Notes under the pieces: generated by a model | The model's input: only the letters and a program-made list of their open reading frames with translations | Databases searched by the model: none | What the model was told of the DNA's origin: nothing | From: an uncultured Clostridia bacterium | GTDB taxonomy: Bacteria > Bacillota > Clostridia > TANB77 > CAG-508 | Length of the DNA stretch: 64,000 nucleotides | Direction: 5' to 3' | Assembly (NCBI GenBank): GCA_947649935.1 | Contig: CANSTR010000003.1 | Coordinates: 22,661 to 86,660, forward strand | Translations under genes and position numbers: made by a program | Shown: piece after piece, positions 1-10,939 of the stretch | Numbering within the stretch: position 1 is the stretch's first letter | How the letters are laid out: the number at the start of each line of letters is the position of its first letter

Positions 1-348
1 TGTAATTAAACTGCTTGTCGAGAAGTGTTTGACTTCCTGCATCGACAAATTTCCAATTTTGTCAAAGATTTTTTTCCTAATATTCATCGAAAATTGGGAA
101 GCAACTTTGGAGGCTAAATAGCCTGTAAAAACCGCTGATACCAAGCTTCCCAAAGCACACAAAAGCATATACGCTCCTTGTGTTAAAATGTCACGCATTT
201 GGCTTCCTTGTGTTTGAACAAGTATGGTGATGTTTGACATGTAATCCGGCATTTTCAGTTCTAGCCAGACTTGGGCTAAAATGAAAATGAAACACATCAT
301 GACGAAAATCCATTGTCTTTTTCCTAAGTTTTTTAATAATTTTAACAT
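1..348 (-). CDS. ABC transporter permease/ATP-binding protein, N-terminal part (runs off window)
   Basis: Minus-strand translation MLKLLKNLGKRQWIFVMMCFIFILAQVWLELKMPDYMSNITILVQTQG..., typical exporter TMD; no stop inside the window. Confidence 0.7.
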   Translation of the reverse strand, partial: MLKLLKNLGKRQWIFVMMCFIFILAQVWLELKMPDYMSNITILVQTQGSQMRDILTQGAYMLLCALGSLVSAVFTGYLASKVASQFSMNIRKKIFDKIGNLSMQEVKHFSTSSLIT

Positions 349-452
349 GTTTGTTTCCTCCTTTTGTAAGGTTCCTTACAATTTTAAAATTTCCCATTTT
401 TTGTATAAAAATCTTAAAAACAGTTATTGTTCTCAAAGCATAGTATCTTTTG

Positions 453-1811
453 TTAATAACCTAAAAATATTTTGACGGAATAGCTCACAACCGTACCATT
501 CCCACATTCTACTATAAATTCATATTGATTTTTTCCTTGTTCTAAGTAGAGTTCATCCCCTAAATTGACACAATAAAAGTGACGATTTTGATTTATCAAA
601 TCATAAACTTCATACATAACCATTTTCTTGCAGTTTCCACCTTCTGCTATTAATTTAAAACTAGCATTTGCCTCAGCTTGAATCGTTTCATTTTCGGAAA
701 GATTGATTTTATTTCCATCTGCCCATTCTAAAAATAATTGGGGTTTTTCTAATTCACCATAGGAAGTTGGATACAATGTAATTAACAAAATGATTCCAAT
801 AATGAGTGTTATCGCAAACATAAAAATAGGATGTTTTTCAAAAAATTCTTTTTCATTGATGGCTTGCATTCTAGTACGAAGTTTAATTTTTTGCCCAATC
901 GAAAATTTCTTTTTTTGTCCTAAAAAACCTAATATTGCTATTTTATTTCCTCTACTAATCTCATATACCTTTAAAAGTAAATTATTATAATCTCTTTCCT
1001 TGACTTTTTTAATCTTTTTTAAAGCCAATACATCTGTTGCTGCTTCCAAATCTAATTGCATAAATTGCAATAATATCGTATCAATTGGATTAAACCAATA
1101 CAATGCATCTGCTATCACAATCACAAAATGAATCACCATATCTTTTCTCTTATAATGGGAAAGTTCATGCATGATAACACATTTGAGTTCGTCATCACTT
1201 AATTGAAGAGTTTCTGGTGTCATAAAAAGTTTCAATTTAAAAAGCCCATTAATAGCTGGTTCATGCACAATATCTTGTTCAATCACTTCAATGTTTCGTT
1301 TTATGTTTAATTTCTTTTTACACACTTCCACAATAGCATAAATTCTTTCATCTGCCTTTGGACAATAACGAATTTCATACCACACATAAATTTGTCCTGC
1401 TATGGCATACAATAGTTTTAAAATGCCCACAATAAACAAAATCGGAAACAAGCATTTCGAAATAATATTTTTATTTTGATTCGTATTCTCAAAAATTTTG
1501 CCTCTCATTTCATCGTATACTTTTGCTTCATCTTCCTCTCCCATCAAGCTTAACACATCATTCGAATATTGCTTACTTTCTGGCCTAATCCAACGCATAT
1601 CAATCCAACGATAAATACTGTGTGGACTTGGAATTGTTACTGGAAAAATTAACACAACAATAAAAATAAGCCAAGTCATCAGTTTTGCTCTTGGCTCCCA
1701 TTTTTTGCATGTTATCACTCTAAATAGCAATATTGCAATTCCAATCACCATGGCAATGATTGAATTGTACAATAATTGATAACCAAAATTTGTGATAAAA
1801 TTTTGCAACAT
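453..1811 (-). CDS. M56 family (BlaR1-like) membrane metallopeptidase
   Basis: HELSHYKRKDM zinc motif after N-terminal TM segments. Confidence 0.85.
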   Translation of the reverse strand: MLQNFITNFGYQLLYNSIIAMVIGIAILLFRVITCKKWEPRAKLMTWLIFIVVLIFPVTIPSPHSIYRWIDMRWIRPESKQYSNDVLSLMGEEDEAKVYDEMRGKIFENTNQNKNIISKCLFPILFIVGILKLLYAIAGQIYVWYEIRYCPKADERIYAIVEVCKKKLNIKRNIEVIEQDIVHEPAINGLFKLKLFMTPETLQLSDDELKCVIMHELSHYKRKDMVIHFVIVIADALYWFNPIDTILLQFMQLDLEAATDVLALKKIKKVKERDYNNLLLKVYEISRGNKIAILGFLGQKKKFSIGQKIKLRTRMQAINEKEFFEKHPIFMFAITLIIGIILLITLYPTSYGELEKPQLFLEWADGNKINLSENETIQAEANASFKLIAEGGNCKKMVMYEVYDLINQNRHFYCVNLGDELYLEQGKNQYEFIVECGNGTVVSYSVKIFLGY

Positions 1812-1835
1812 TTTTTGCTCCGTTTCTTACTACTT

Positions 1836-3167
1836 TTAAAAATATTGATATTTTTTTCGATTGCCAATCAAAAATAAACTACTTACGATTAATGCCAAAA
1901 TTTCTGCTACAACAACCGCTAACCAAATTCCATTTAAGCCCCAAATCATTGGCAAAACCAATATCATCGTGATTTCAAAAACTAATGTTCTCAAAAATGA
2001 AATGGCTGCTGAAACAAATCCATTGTTTAATGCGGTAAAGAAAGAAGAGGCAAATAAATTAATTCCGCTAATTAAGTAGGAAATTGCAAATAGTCGAATC
2101 GCATTTGTCGTCAGTTCCAATAGTTCCGCATCATAGCTGACAAAAATGCTGGCAAGTGGTTTTGCCAAAATTTCAGCCAAAGTTGTCATGATAAAGGATG
2201 TGATAACTAGCATTTTCAAACTTTTACTTAAAATACTTTTTAGTTCTTCTTTGTTTTCTGCACCATAATGATAACCTACAATCGGCGCGGTTCCTACGGA
2301 ATAGCCGAGATACGTTCCGACAAAAATAAAGCCCACATACATGATGATTCCATATGCCACAACTCCATTGGAACCTGCATATTTCATCAATTGAAAATTA
2401 TACAGCATGTTCACAAGTGACATCGAAAGATTGCTGACCATTTCAGAGGAACCATTGCTACATGCCATCAAAATTGGTTTCAACTCAAATCTCGTTTTTA
2501 CTAATTTTAATTTGCTATGATTGTTGCGCAAAAAATAAACAAACGGAACAATCACACCAACCATCTGGCTGATTCCCGTTGCTAATGCTGCTCCAAAAAT
2601 TCCTAATTGAAAAACATAAATCAATAAAAAATCTAATAGCATGTTTAACACGCCTGATACAATCGAAATTGCCAGTCCCATTTGTGGCTTTTCTGCCACC
2701 ACTAAAAAACTTTGAAAACTATTTTGCAACAAAAATGGTGTTAAGGCAATCATTAATGTTTTGCCATAAGTGACGCAGTTTTGAATCATATCGCCTTCTG
2801 CGCCTAGCAACATGGAAATTGGTCTGATTAAAAAAACTCCTGCTATGGATAAAATAACGCCAATAACAAGCAATAAATAAATTAGCATGGAAAAATATTC
2901 GTTGGCTTTTTTGATTTTTCCTTCTCCGATTGTTTTTGAAACAAGAGCACTTCCTCCTGTTCCAATCATAAAACCAATTGAGCCTAAAATCATAATGGCT
3001 GGCATGATTAAATTAACAGCTGCAAATGCATCACTTCCTACACAATTTGACACAAATATGCCATCTACTACTCCGTAAATGGATGTAAAAATCATCATAA
3101 TTATAGTTGGCATGGTAAATTTGATTAGTTTTTTATACGTAAAATGCTCCGATAATTGTATGTTCAT
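1836..3167 (-). CDS. MATE family efflux transporter
   Basis: 12-TM protein with MATE-like N-terminus (FTMPTIIMMIFTSIYGVVDGIFVSNCVG). Confidence 0.9.
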   Translation of the reverse strand: MNIQLSEHFTYKKLIKFTMPTIIMMIFTSIYGVVDGIFVSNCVGSDAFAAVNLIMPAIMILGSIGFMIGTGGSALVSKTIGEGKIKKANEYFSMLIYLLLVIGVILSIAGVFLIRPISMLLGAEGDMIQNCVTYGKTLMIALTPFLLQNSFQSFLVVAEKPQMGLAISIVSGVLNMLLDFLLIYVFQLGIFGAALATGISQMVGVIVPFVYFLRNNHSKLKLVKTRFELKPILMACSNGSSEMVSNLSMSLVNMLYNFQLMKYAGSNGVVAYGIIMYVGFIFVGTYLGYSVGTAPIVGYHYGAENKEELKSILSKSLKMLVITSFIMTTLAEILAKPLASIFVSYDAELLELTTNAIRLFAISYLISGINLFASSFFTALNNGFVSAAISFLRTLVFEITMILVLPMIWGLNGIWLAVVVAEILALIVSSLFLIGNRKKYQYF

Positions 3168-3260
3168 TTCTTCTGTTTTTTCTCCTTTTTCTAAAGTTAA
3201 GTAATATTTATCTTATTACACTTTTTTCATATTGTCAATAGTTTTTGGGAGAAAAAACAT

Positions 3261-3536
3261 TTAGGAAAGGAGACTTTTTATGAAATCGGTCATGTTTTTT
3301 ACCGTTCTCCAAGTGCTTGGTTCAACTTGTGTTGGTTGAATTTCTATGTCAAATTCTTCCTCTAATGCTGTTATTAATTCAATAAAAGCTAAAGAGTCTA
3401 GAATTTCATTTTCGAGTAAATCCATTTCTCTATTTTCTTTTAATTCTTGATAGCCTGTTAAATTTTCGATGATTTCTATAATTTTTTCTTCCATTTTAAA
3501 ATTCCTCCAAAAGCTTTTTTTCGTCACATTTTCCAT
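3261..3536 (-). CDS. acyl/peptidyl carrier protein (DltC-like)
   Basis: LLENEILDSLAFIELITALEEEFDIEI phosphopantetheine motif (DSL). Confidence 0.75.
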   Translation of the reverse strand: MENVTKKSFWRNFKMEEKIIEIIENLTGYQELKENREMDLLENEILDSLAFIELITALEEEFDIEIQPTQVEPSTWRTVKNMTDFIKSLLS

Positions 3537-4939
3537 TTGAATTTAAAGGAAAATTAGAAACGATTTTTATTTTTGGGCACATGTATTCTGGTATTCTTTT
3601 TTGCAGGTCTTTCCTAATTTCAATAGGCGTTTTTGTTACATTTTCTTTTAGACTTACAAAGGCTAAAAGATTTAAAATTTTGTCTTCTTGGTTTTTGTTT
3701 GCAACTGCTACCGCTTTATCAATATAGCTTAACTTCTGCAAATTTGTTTCAATATCCGTTAGTTCCATTCTGTAACCTTTGAATTTGATTTGCTTGTCTT
3801 TTCTTGCTTTATAATATAAAATCCCATTTTTAATGTATCCTAAATCTCCTGTTAAATAGGCTTTTGTTCCGTGATACTCGAGAAAAGAATGATTTTCCAG
3901 TTTTTCGACATAGCCATCTGCCACACTGGCTCCTGCAATTAGGATTTCTCCAATTTCTCCTTCTGGTAATTGATTTTTTTGTTCATCTACAATATCAATC
4001 TGAACATCTTTTTTGGGGATTCCAATTGGCAGAATTTCATCCTGAAGCATTTTTTCGTCAACTTCAATGCTGGTTACTGCAAACGTGCATTCTGTTGGTC
4101 CGTAGCAATTGATGATTCGTAAAGAATCAAATTTTTCCTGTAATTTATGTACTGTTGATTTTAACAATTTTTCGCCACAAAATAGAATCGTTTGCAAAGT
4201 TGGCATGAGCGTTTTTCCAAACAATTGGTCTAACAACAACAAATCGACAAAAGATGGCGTAGCTACCATAAGATTTGCCCTACTCAATTTTAATTGCTCA
4301 AAAATTGGCTTAAAATCGAATCCGTGAAACATCGTGGATGATACAATGCTCACTTCCACTTACCAAACTTAAATATAAATCTGCCACAGATAAATCAAAA
4401 GAAAAGTTGGCTTGATTGAGCACAACTCCTTTTTTTATTTTAGTGATATCTTTTAACCACTGAATACACGAATCAAGATTTTGATAAGTCACTTTGACGC
4501 CTTTGGGAACGCCTGTGGTTCCTGAGGTAAAAATAATATAAGCAATATCCTCTGGTTTCAAATGAATTTGTTCGATTTCCTGAAAATTTTCCTGGTTCAT
4601 GATTTCATTGATTTTTGGTTTTGGTATATTTTTTCCGATGATTAATGTAGGATGGACTTGGGCAATAATTTGCTTGACTCTTTCTTCCGGCATATTTTCG
4701 TCAATGGGAACATAGGCCATTCCAGCAAAAGAACATGCCAAAAAGGTTGCTTTCATATAAATTTCTTTATGCCCATACACAACAACTGGTCTTTTTTCTG
4801 TATTTTCTTTTAATAAAAACTCATAAAGATTGCATACGAATTGATAGAATTGTTGATAGGAATAGCTTTCTCCATTTACCGTATAGGCTTTATCTTCGGC
4901 TTTTTCTTTTAAAATAATTAATATTTCATCTAAAATCAT
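3496..4939 (-). CDS. amino-acid adenylation enzyme (DltA/NRPS-like); two ORFs joined by a +1 shift at CGG
   Basis: ORFs 4310-4939 (IIFTSGTTGVPKGVKVTY) and 3496-4359 (GPTECTF, YLTGDLG, KIKFKGYR-like) are one AMP-binding enzyme; junction TCA CGG ATT -> TCA (C) GGA TTC GAT. Confidence 0.8.
4322..4324 (-). other. in-frame CGG +1 site, adenylation enzyme (TCA CGG A)
   Basis: Frame-0 with ORF start 4939; +1 enters ORF 3496-4359. Confidence 0.85.
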
Positions 4940-5779
4940 ACCGTCTCCCTAATTTCTTCCTTTGGTATTAAATCATAATCATACATTACTTGCGAATGAT
5001 TATCTAATATCAATTCTTTTTTGATTTCTTGTTTGGTTTCCTTATCTGTCATAATTCGATATACTTTGCTATTTCGATAAAAAATACCATCTTCCTCTTT
5101 GACATAATGATTGTCTTCTTCCACGATTTTGTATTTTTCTGTCAATGGAACAGTGCTTCTAATTTCTCCATATAAAAATGTATCATCCAACCAAATTCTT
5201 ATCTGAACGGGATATTCAGTAGTATTTTTAAATCTGTAATCCAATGCTTTATAACTAATTGATGTTCCAGTACCAAAAGGCACTCTTCTTTTGACATCAG
5301 GAAACAAAGCATCTGAATGATGATGCAATTCTGTAACCGTAAGTGGCGTGTGCAGTACGAGCCAATGAATCATATTTGCCATTTGGCATAAGCCTCCGCC
5401 AACTCCTTTTTTCATTTGACGATTACTAATGACTAATCCCTCCAAGTAACCTTTCCTTTTTGTTGCATTTCCTACTAAATTCCAAAAGGAAAATTCTTCT
5501 CCCGGATTTACGATGATGCCATCTATTTTTCGACTTGCTAATCCGCAAGTTTTTCACTTTATTTTTTTGCAATTGCATATCTACTCCATGCAATTTTCGA
5601 AGCAACAGTTTGGTGTCACCTTTCCAAATATATTCGAAATTTTCTTTGTTTCTTTTTTTAGCAAATTTTTTGCCTGCTTTAAAATCTGCCAAATCTTTCT
5701 TTTTTGCTTCTTTCCACAACGCTATTTGATAAGCAATTGGTCCATATTCACAAAACAATTTTCTTCCCATTTCAAACAA
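4936..5779 (-). CDS. VanW family protein; two ORFs joined by a +1 shift at CGG
   Basis: Joined NLGLASRKIDGIIVNPGEEFSFWNLVGNATKRKGYLEGLVI...GGGLCQMANMIHWLVLH matches the VanW family. Confidence 0.8.
5543..5545 (-). other. in-frame CGG +1 site, VanW (TTG CGG A)
   Basis: Frame-0 with ORF start 5779; +1 gives GLASRKIDGIIVNPGEEF. Confidence 0.85.
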
Positions 5780-5942
5780 TCCTTTTTATCTATTAACTAA
5801 TTCTATTATAGCATAAAATTCTTTTCTTTGCAATATTGCATAGATGCTTTTAGTAAACTATTAACTGATAAATAGAAAATATAAATTGACAGGTATATTT
5901 CTTTTTTTTCTTGGGTAGAATTCCTGTGACCAGGAGGTACTT

Positions 5943-6665
5943 ATGAAAAAATTTTGGATTGTTTTGTTTAGCATTTTAGGGATGATTTGTATTGGTATTT
6001 TTGGTGTTTCGTCCTCGCAAGGGAATGAGCAAAATGTGCAACAACCGGAACCAGAAGTTTCTTACAATGTTGGCACTGTTACAGCAGAGAGTTTGAAAAT
6101 TCGTTCTGGCTTGAGTACGCAAAATGAGTCAATCGGCTTGCTTTCCAAAGGAGATACCCTACATATTTATGGGAAAATCGATGATTGGTATATTGTTCGA
6201 ACACAAAATAATTTGGTTGGCGCGGTTTATGCAGATTATGTGGAAGGTTCACATCAAGAAGAGGATGAAAATGCAGTTTTGCTTTCTCAAGAGGAACAAA
6301 TCTTTTTGAATTTGATTAATAATCAGCGTATTCAGAATCATTTGCCAGAATTTGAGTTGGATGAAAACTTGCTTAATATCGCTCGTCTGAAGGCGAATGA
6401 CTTGGTGGAAAAAAATTATTTTTCACATGATTCTCCGACGTATGGCTCGATTTTTGATATGCTGAAAAACAACCAGATTGCGTATCACAAAGCAAGTGAA
6501 AATATTGCTCGAAATTTGAATGCAGAAAATGCGATTGCAAGTTTGATGAATTCGGAGGCGCATAAGAATAATATTTTGAGTCAGGATTTTACTGTGACTG
6601 GAATTGCTGTGGTGGATAGTTTGCAGTATGGGAAGATTTTTGTGGAGGTGTTTGTGGCGAACTAG
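5943..6665 (+). CDS. secreted CAP/SCP domain protein with SH3b domain
   Basis: Signal peptide, SH3-like LKIRSGLSTQNESIGLLSKG, C-terminal CAP domain (NNQRIQNHLPEFELDENLLNIARLKANDL). Confidence 0.85.
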   Translation: MKKFWIVLFSILGMICIGIFGVSSSQGNEQNVQQPEPEVSYNVGTVTAESLKIRSGLSTQNESIGLLSKGDTLHIYGKIDDWYIVRTQNNLVGAVYADYVEGSHQEEDENAVLLSQEEQIFLNLINNQRIQNHLPEFELDENLLNIARLKANDLVEKNYFSHDSPTYGSIFDMLKNNQIAYHKASENIARNLNAENAIASLMNSEAHKNNILSQDFTVTGIAVVDSLQYGKIFVEVFVAN

Positions 6666-6823
6666 GAGGAACGGGCTCTGCCCTTTCCTCCTAACCTCCT
6701 TTCCTGCAAGGGGACCATCGACTGGTCCCCTTGACCCTCCAGTCAACTCTGCTTGCAGATTATTTTTGGCTCCGCTCGCTTTTGCTTGTGGCAACGCTCG
6801 CTGGTGGGGGGTTGTTTTCTTTT

Positions 6824-8137
6824 TTATTTTAATATTTTTATAAGTTCTTCTACCGTTTGTTTTTCTTGTGTTTTTTGTTGCATGTTTTTTAGTGTGACAA
6901 CGTTTTCTTGAATTTCGTTTTCGCCGATGATGCAGACGTATGGGATGTTTTGCTTGTCGGCATATTTTAGTTTGGCTTTCATGTCTTTTTGGAAGTTAGA
7001 ATATAAGTCTGTGTTTATGCCGCTATCGCGCAATTGTTTTGCTGTTTTTAGGGCAAAATTGCTACAATTTTCATCCATGGGAACGACCAATACTTTGGCT
7101 ATTGAATGGTTACTAGCTTGCAAAAGGTTCATTTCTTTTAATTGCGCAAATAATCTTGTTAAGCCAATCGAAATGCCTACGCCTTGGAATTTTCGGTCGG
7201 TATAATATTCGGTTAAGTTGTCATATCTTCCGCCTGAGCAAACGCTTCCGAGGTTGCGATATTCATCAAAAAACGTCTCGTAAACTGTTCCTGTGTAGTA
7301 ATCTAAGCCTCTGGCGATTTTTAAATCAATTTTAAAATTTTCTTCTGGAATGCCAAATTCTGTGACGTATTTGGCTATTTTTTCTAATTCTGTCAGTCCA
7401 CTGACAAAAGTTTCGTTCGCAATTTGCATGGATTTCAATTTCTCGATTTTTTCGCTCGTAGAGCCTGAAATTAAAATAAATTCGCAAATTTTGTCGATGT
7501 TATTTTGAGTGACTTCTAATTTTTCTAGTTCTTCACGCATTGCTTTTTCGCCAATTTTATCGATTTTATCGATAATTCTCATGATTTCTACTTTTTTGTC
7601 CGCGATTTGCAATGCTTCAAAAAGCCCATTTAGAATTTTTCGGTTGTTAATACAAATCGTAAATTTCGCCAAATTCAATGATTGAAAAGCGGTATAAATA
7701 ATGTTTACCATTTCGGCATCATTGATGATGTCCAGTTTATCTGCGATGACGTCTACATCGCATTGATAAAATTCGCGAAATCTGCATTTTTGTGGTCTTT
7801 CGCCACGATAAACTTTTCCAATTTGGTAACGTTTAAACGGAAAAACAAGCTCGTTTTGGTAGATGGAAACGTATTTGGCAAACGGAACGGTTAAATCAAA
7901 ACGAAGTGACAAATCATTGTCCCCTTTTTCAAAACGATAAATTTGCTTCTCGGTTTCGCCGCCTGCTTTAGCAAGCAAAATTTCGGACAATTCCAAAATC
8001 GGCGTATCCAATGGCAAAAAGCCAAAACTTTCATACGCTTTTCGAATTTTGTCCACCATTTCATTAAACAAAATTTGGTCATTTGGCAACAACTCCAACG
8101 TTCCTGCCAAGGTTCTTGGTTTTACTTTATGACTCAT
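6824..8137 (-). CDS. hisS: histidyl-tRNA synthetase
   Basis: RGERPQKCRFREFYQCDVD, ARGLDYYTGTVYE motifs. Confidence 0.95.
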   Translation of the reverse strand: MSHKVKPRTLAGTLELLPNDQILFNEMVDKIRKAYESFGFLPLDTPILELSEILLAKAGGETEKQIYRFEKGDNDLSLRFDLTVPFAKYVSIYQNELVFPFKRYQIGKVYRGERPQKCRFREFYQCDVDVIADKLDIINDAEMVNIIYTAFQSLNLAKFTICINNRKILNGLFEALQIADKKVEIMRIIDKIDKIGEKAMREELEKLEVTQNNIDKICEFILISGSTSEKIEKLKSMQIANETFVSGLTELEKIAKYVTEFGIPEENFKIDLKIARGLDYYTGTVYETFFDEYRNLGSVCSGGRYDNLTEYYTDRKFQGVGISIGLTRLFAQLKEMNLLQASNHSIAKVLVVPMDENCSNFALKTAKQLRDSGINTDLYSNFQKDMKAKLKYADKQNIPYVCIIGENEIQENVVTLKNMQQKTQEKQTVEELIKILK

Positions 8138-8152
8138 CTCTTTTCCTCCTTT

Positions 8153-9490
8153 TTACAAACTTTCCAATAGCGCATCTGAAATCGCAATCACATATTGCTC
8201 CATTTGCGTTTTGATGATTTCTAAATCATTTTTGATATACCCCATTTCAATCTGGTAACATTCAATTCCTTGATTAGAACGGTAATACTGATTTGCCGCA
8301 TACGCTGTATTTCGCCCATCTACATAGGCATTTGTTGCAATGCCTCCGACTTCGCGAATGGTATACAAATATGGCGTATCTAGCGTGATATTGTAAGGCG
8401 CATACCCTTTTTTATTGGCCGTGCTCGTATAATCATTAATCACACTTTGCGTAAAATTTCGCACATAAACCCCCTCGCCCTTTTTGAACGAATTGTTATT
8501 CGAGTATTCTAAATCCGTATAGGTCACGATTTTATTTGCCATATTTTGCACCAATTCCAAATTGGATTTGCAGGGACTATAGATTTCCAAACCGCGCAAA
8601 CCTTTATTTCCATTGTTGATGTGAAACGAAATCATCTGTTTTGCTTTGGTGCTACAAGCCGTGGTAATTCTGCCGTTGGCATCATACATGTTTGTCGCCG
8701 TATATTCTGCCGAATTGCTGTCATCTCGCGTTAGCTTGACTTTTAAGCCATTTGCCTCCAAACGTTCTTGCAATGCTTTCGCATAGCGAAGTGTGATATC
8801 TGCTTCTGTGTCGCTTCCTGCTTTTTCGCCAACATCTTTTCCACCGTGACCGGCGTCAATCACAATGTCATAAACATTTTCTGGCTTTTGGGCATTTTCC
8901 ACATTCAATCTTAAATATGCCAAACTCTGCTCTTTCTGCGCTTTTTCCTGAAAACAAATTTGCACTTTTTTATTTTGATTTTCTTTGGTCATTGTATCAT
9001 ATTCGATACCTTCAAATTCCGAGCCATTGCTTAACGAATAATACTTCGGATTCACACTATTATTTAACTTGAGCCTCACTAAAACAATATATTCGCCCAC
9101 GTCTAAATCGTCCAAAATACAGCCATCGTTGATTTGCTCAGTGGTTGTGACCATCAAATTTCCTTCTGAAAACGTGCCAGTTAGCGGATACGTTTTTTCG
9201 AACCCATCACCATTGGTAAGATACAATTTGACACTTTCAAAATTATCTTTGGAAACATTCGGCAAAGTTCCCGAAAAATTCAACGCTTTTCCATACGTAA
9301 AAATTTGCGTTGCTTGCACTTGTTTCGTCTGAATCGTTTCCAAAACGCCATCCAATTTCGATTGTTTCTCATCGCTTTTTCCCTGGGAAGAAATCGAAAA
9401 ATAAACACCAACTGCTAATCCAATCACCACAAATAACAACATAATAAAAGTCAGAAGTTTCTTAAACATCGTTTTTTCCTTCCTTCTCAT
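8153..9490 (-). CDS. N-acetylmuramoyl-L-alanine amidase (Amidase_3)
   Basis: IVIDAGHGGKDVGEKAG motif. Confidence 0.9.
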   Translation of the reverse strand: MRRKEKTMFKKLLTFIMLLFVVIGLAVGVYFSISSQGKSDEKQSKLDGVLETIQTKQVQATQIFTYGKALNFSGTLPNVSKDNFESVKLYLTNGDGFEKTYPLTGTFSEGNLMVTTTEQINDGCILDDLDVGEYIVLVRLKLNNSVNPKYYSLSNGSEFEGIEYDTMTKENQNKKVQICFQEKAQKEQSLAYLRLNVENAQKPENVYDIVIDAGHGGKDVGEKAGSDTEADITLRYAKALQERLEANGLKVKLTRDDSNSAEYTATNMYDANGRITTACSTKAKQMISFHINNGNKGLRGLEIYSPCKSNLELVQNMANKIVTYTDLEYSNNNSFKKGEGVYVRNFTQSVINDYTSTANKKGYAPYNITLDTPYLYTIREVGGIATNAYVDGRNTAYAANQYYRSNQGIECYQIEMGYIKNDLEIIKTQMEQYVIAISDALLESL

Positions 9491-9520
9491 ATTTTTTATA
9501 TTATATCGAAATTTGTTAGA

Positions 9521-10819
9521 TTAGTCAACTATTTTCCCAATTAAATCATAGCCTTTGACGCCTGTAATTTGGCATTTGGCAAAAACATTTTCTTGCGCTG
9601 ACGCGTTTTTGATATAAATGACGCCATCTTCGTCTGGAATATCCATATAACTTCTGGCAATCATCGTATTTCCTAAAACGCTGTCAATCAGCACCTCGTA
9701 TGTCTTTCCTACTTTTGCTTCCAGCTTCGATTTCGCGATTTTTTCTTGCTCACGCATCAAGCAATTCCAACGTTTTTGCTTGGTTTTATAATGCACTTGG
9801 TTGGGCAATTTCGCAGCTGGCGTTCCTTCTTCCTTTGAATAACGAAATGCCCCCAGCTTATCAAATTTTGCTCTTTTGACAAATCCGTATAACTCCTCAA
9901 AATCTTCTTCTGTTTCCCCTGGGAAACCAACAATCATGGTAGTGCGAATGATGACATCTGGAATTTCTCTTCTTAATTTTTCAATCAACTTTTCAATGGA
10001 TTTGGCATCGCTTTTGCGATTCATTTTTTTCAAAATTTTATCGGAAAAATGTTGCAATGGAATATCAAAATAATGACAAATTCTTTCGTTGTTTTTTACC
10101 ACTTCAATCAATTCATCTGTAATGCTTTCTGGATACGCATACAAAAAACGAATCCACTTAATTTTATCTATCTCGCAAAGTTTTTGCAAAAGCTCTGCCA
10201 GTTTCAATTCTCCATACAAATCCAAACCGTATTTCGTCGTATCTTGCGCAATCACAATCATTTCTTGATAACCCAAATCAGCCAATCTTTTGGCTTCTTC
10301 TAAAATTTCTTCCATCGGACGACTGATATAAGGTCCTCGAATAGAAGGAATGGCGCAATAGGTGCAATGATTGCTACATCCTTCTGCAATTTTCAAATAG
10401 GTTGTTGTGTTTCCTGTGGCAATGCATCTTTCCATGTAATCCAAGGTATTTGCAGACTTTGTTTCTCCCACAAGCAATGTTTCAACTTGATTCCATAAGG
10501 TATCATATTGGTCAGGCGATACAAACAAATCCACTTCTGGCAAGGCTTTTTCAAGCTCTTTTTGATAACGTTTCACCAAACAACCCGTCACAATCAGATA
10601 TTGACATTTTCCATTTTCCTTGTATTCCGCCATTTCCAAAATGGTGTTGATTGCCTCTTCTTTGGCGGTTTCAATAAAGCCGCATGTGTTAATCAAAATG
10701 ATGTCTGCATCGCTCGGATGATTGATAATTTCAAATTTCTGTTTTTTGAATTTTCCAATCATCATTTCTGTATCCACCAAATTTTTGCTACAACCTAATG
10801 AGACAAAACCTACTTTCAT
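9521..10819 (-). CDS. rimO: ribosomal protein S12 methylthiotransferase RimO
   Basis: MKVGFVSLGCSKNLVDTE; radical SAM CSNHCTYCAIP. Confidence 0.95.
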   Translation of the reverse strand: MKVGFVSLGCSKNLVDTEMMIGKFKKQKFEIINHPSDADIILINTCGFIETAKEEAINTILEMAEYKENGKCQYLIVTGCLVKRYQKELEKALPEVDLFVSPDQYDTLWNQVETLLVGETKSANTLDYMERCIATGNTTTYLKIAEGCSNHCTYCAIPSIRGPYISRPMEEILEEAKRLADLGYQEMIVIAQDTTKYGLDLYGELKLAELLQKLCEIDKIKWIRFLYAYPESITDELIEVVKNNERICHYFDIPLQHFSDKILKKMNRKSDAKSIEKLIEKLRREIPDVIIRTTMIVGFPGETEEDFEELYGFVKRAKFDKLGAFRYSKEEGTPAAKLPNQVHYKTKQKRWNCLMREQEKIAKSKLEAKVGKTYEVLIDSVLGNTMIARSYMDIPDEDGVIYIKNASAQENVFAKCQITGVKGYDLIGKIVD

Positions 10820-10850
10820 ATTTTTCTCCTTTTTTACATTTTATGATTGT

Positions 10851-10930
10851 AAGGGCACGGTGCACCGTGCCCCTACGGATTGCATATTTTTTTTGGGGCA
10901 ACAGGGCAAGGGTGGAACCTTGCCCCTACA
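10851..10930. repeat. REP-like palindromic repeats (two units)
   Basis: GGGCACGGTGCACCGTGCCCCTACGG and AGGGCAAGGGTGGAACCTTGCCCCTAC. Confidence 0.7.
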
Positions 10931-10939
10931 TTTCATTTT

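Noticed and set aside
5526-5530. A5 homopolymer indel as the cause of the VanW break
   Set aside because: The +1 frame is open and more VanW-like back to the in-frame CGG at 5543-5545.
6423-6794. Minus ORF 6423-6794 and plus ORF 6604-6843
   Set aside because: Overlap the CAP-domain gene and a GC-rich intergenic repeat block; no protein-family resemblance.
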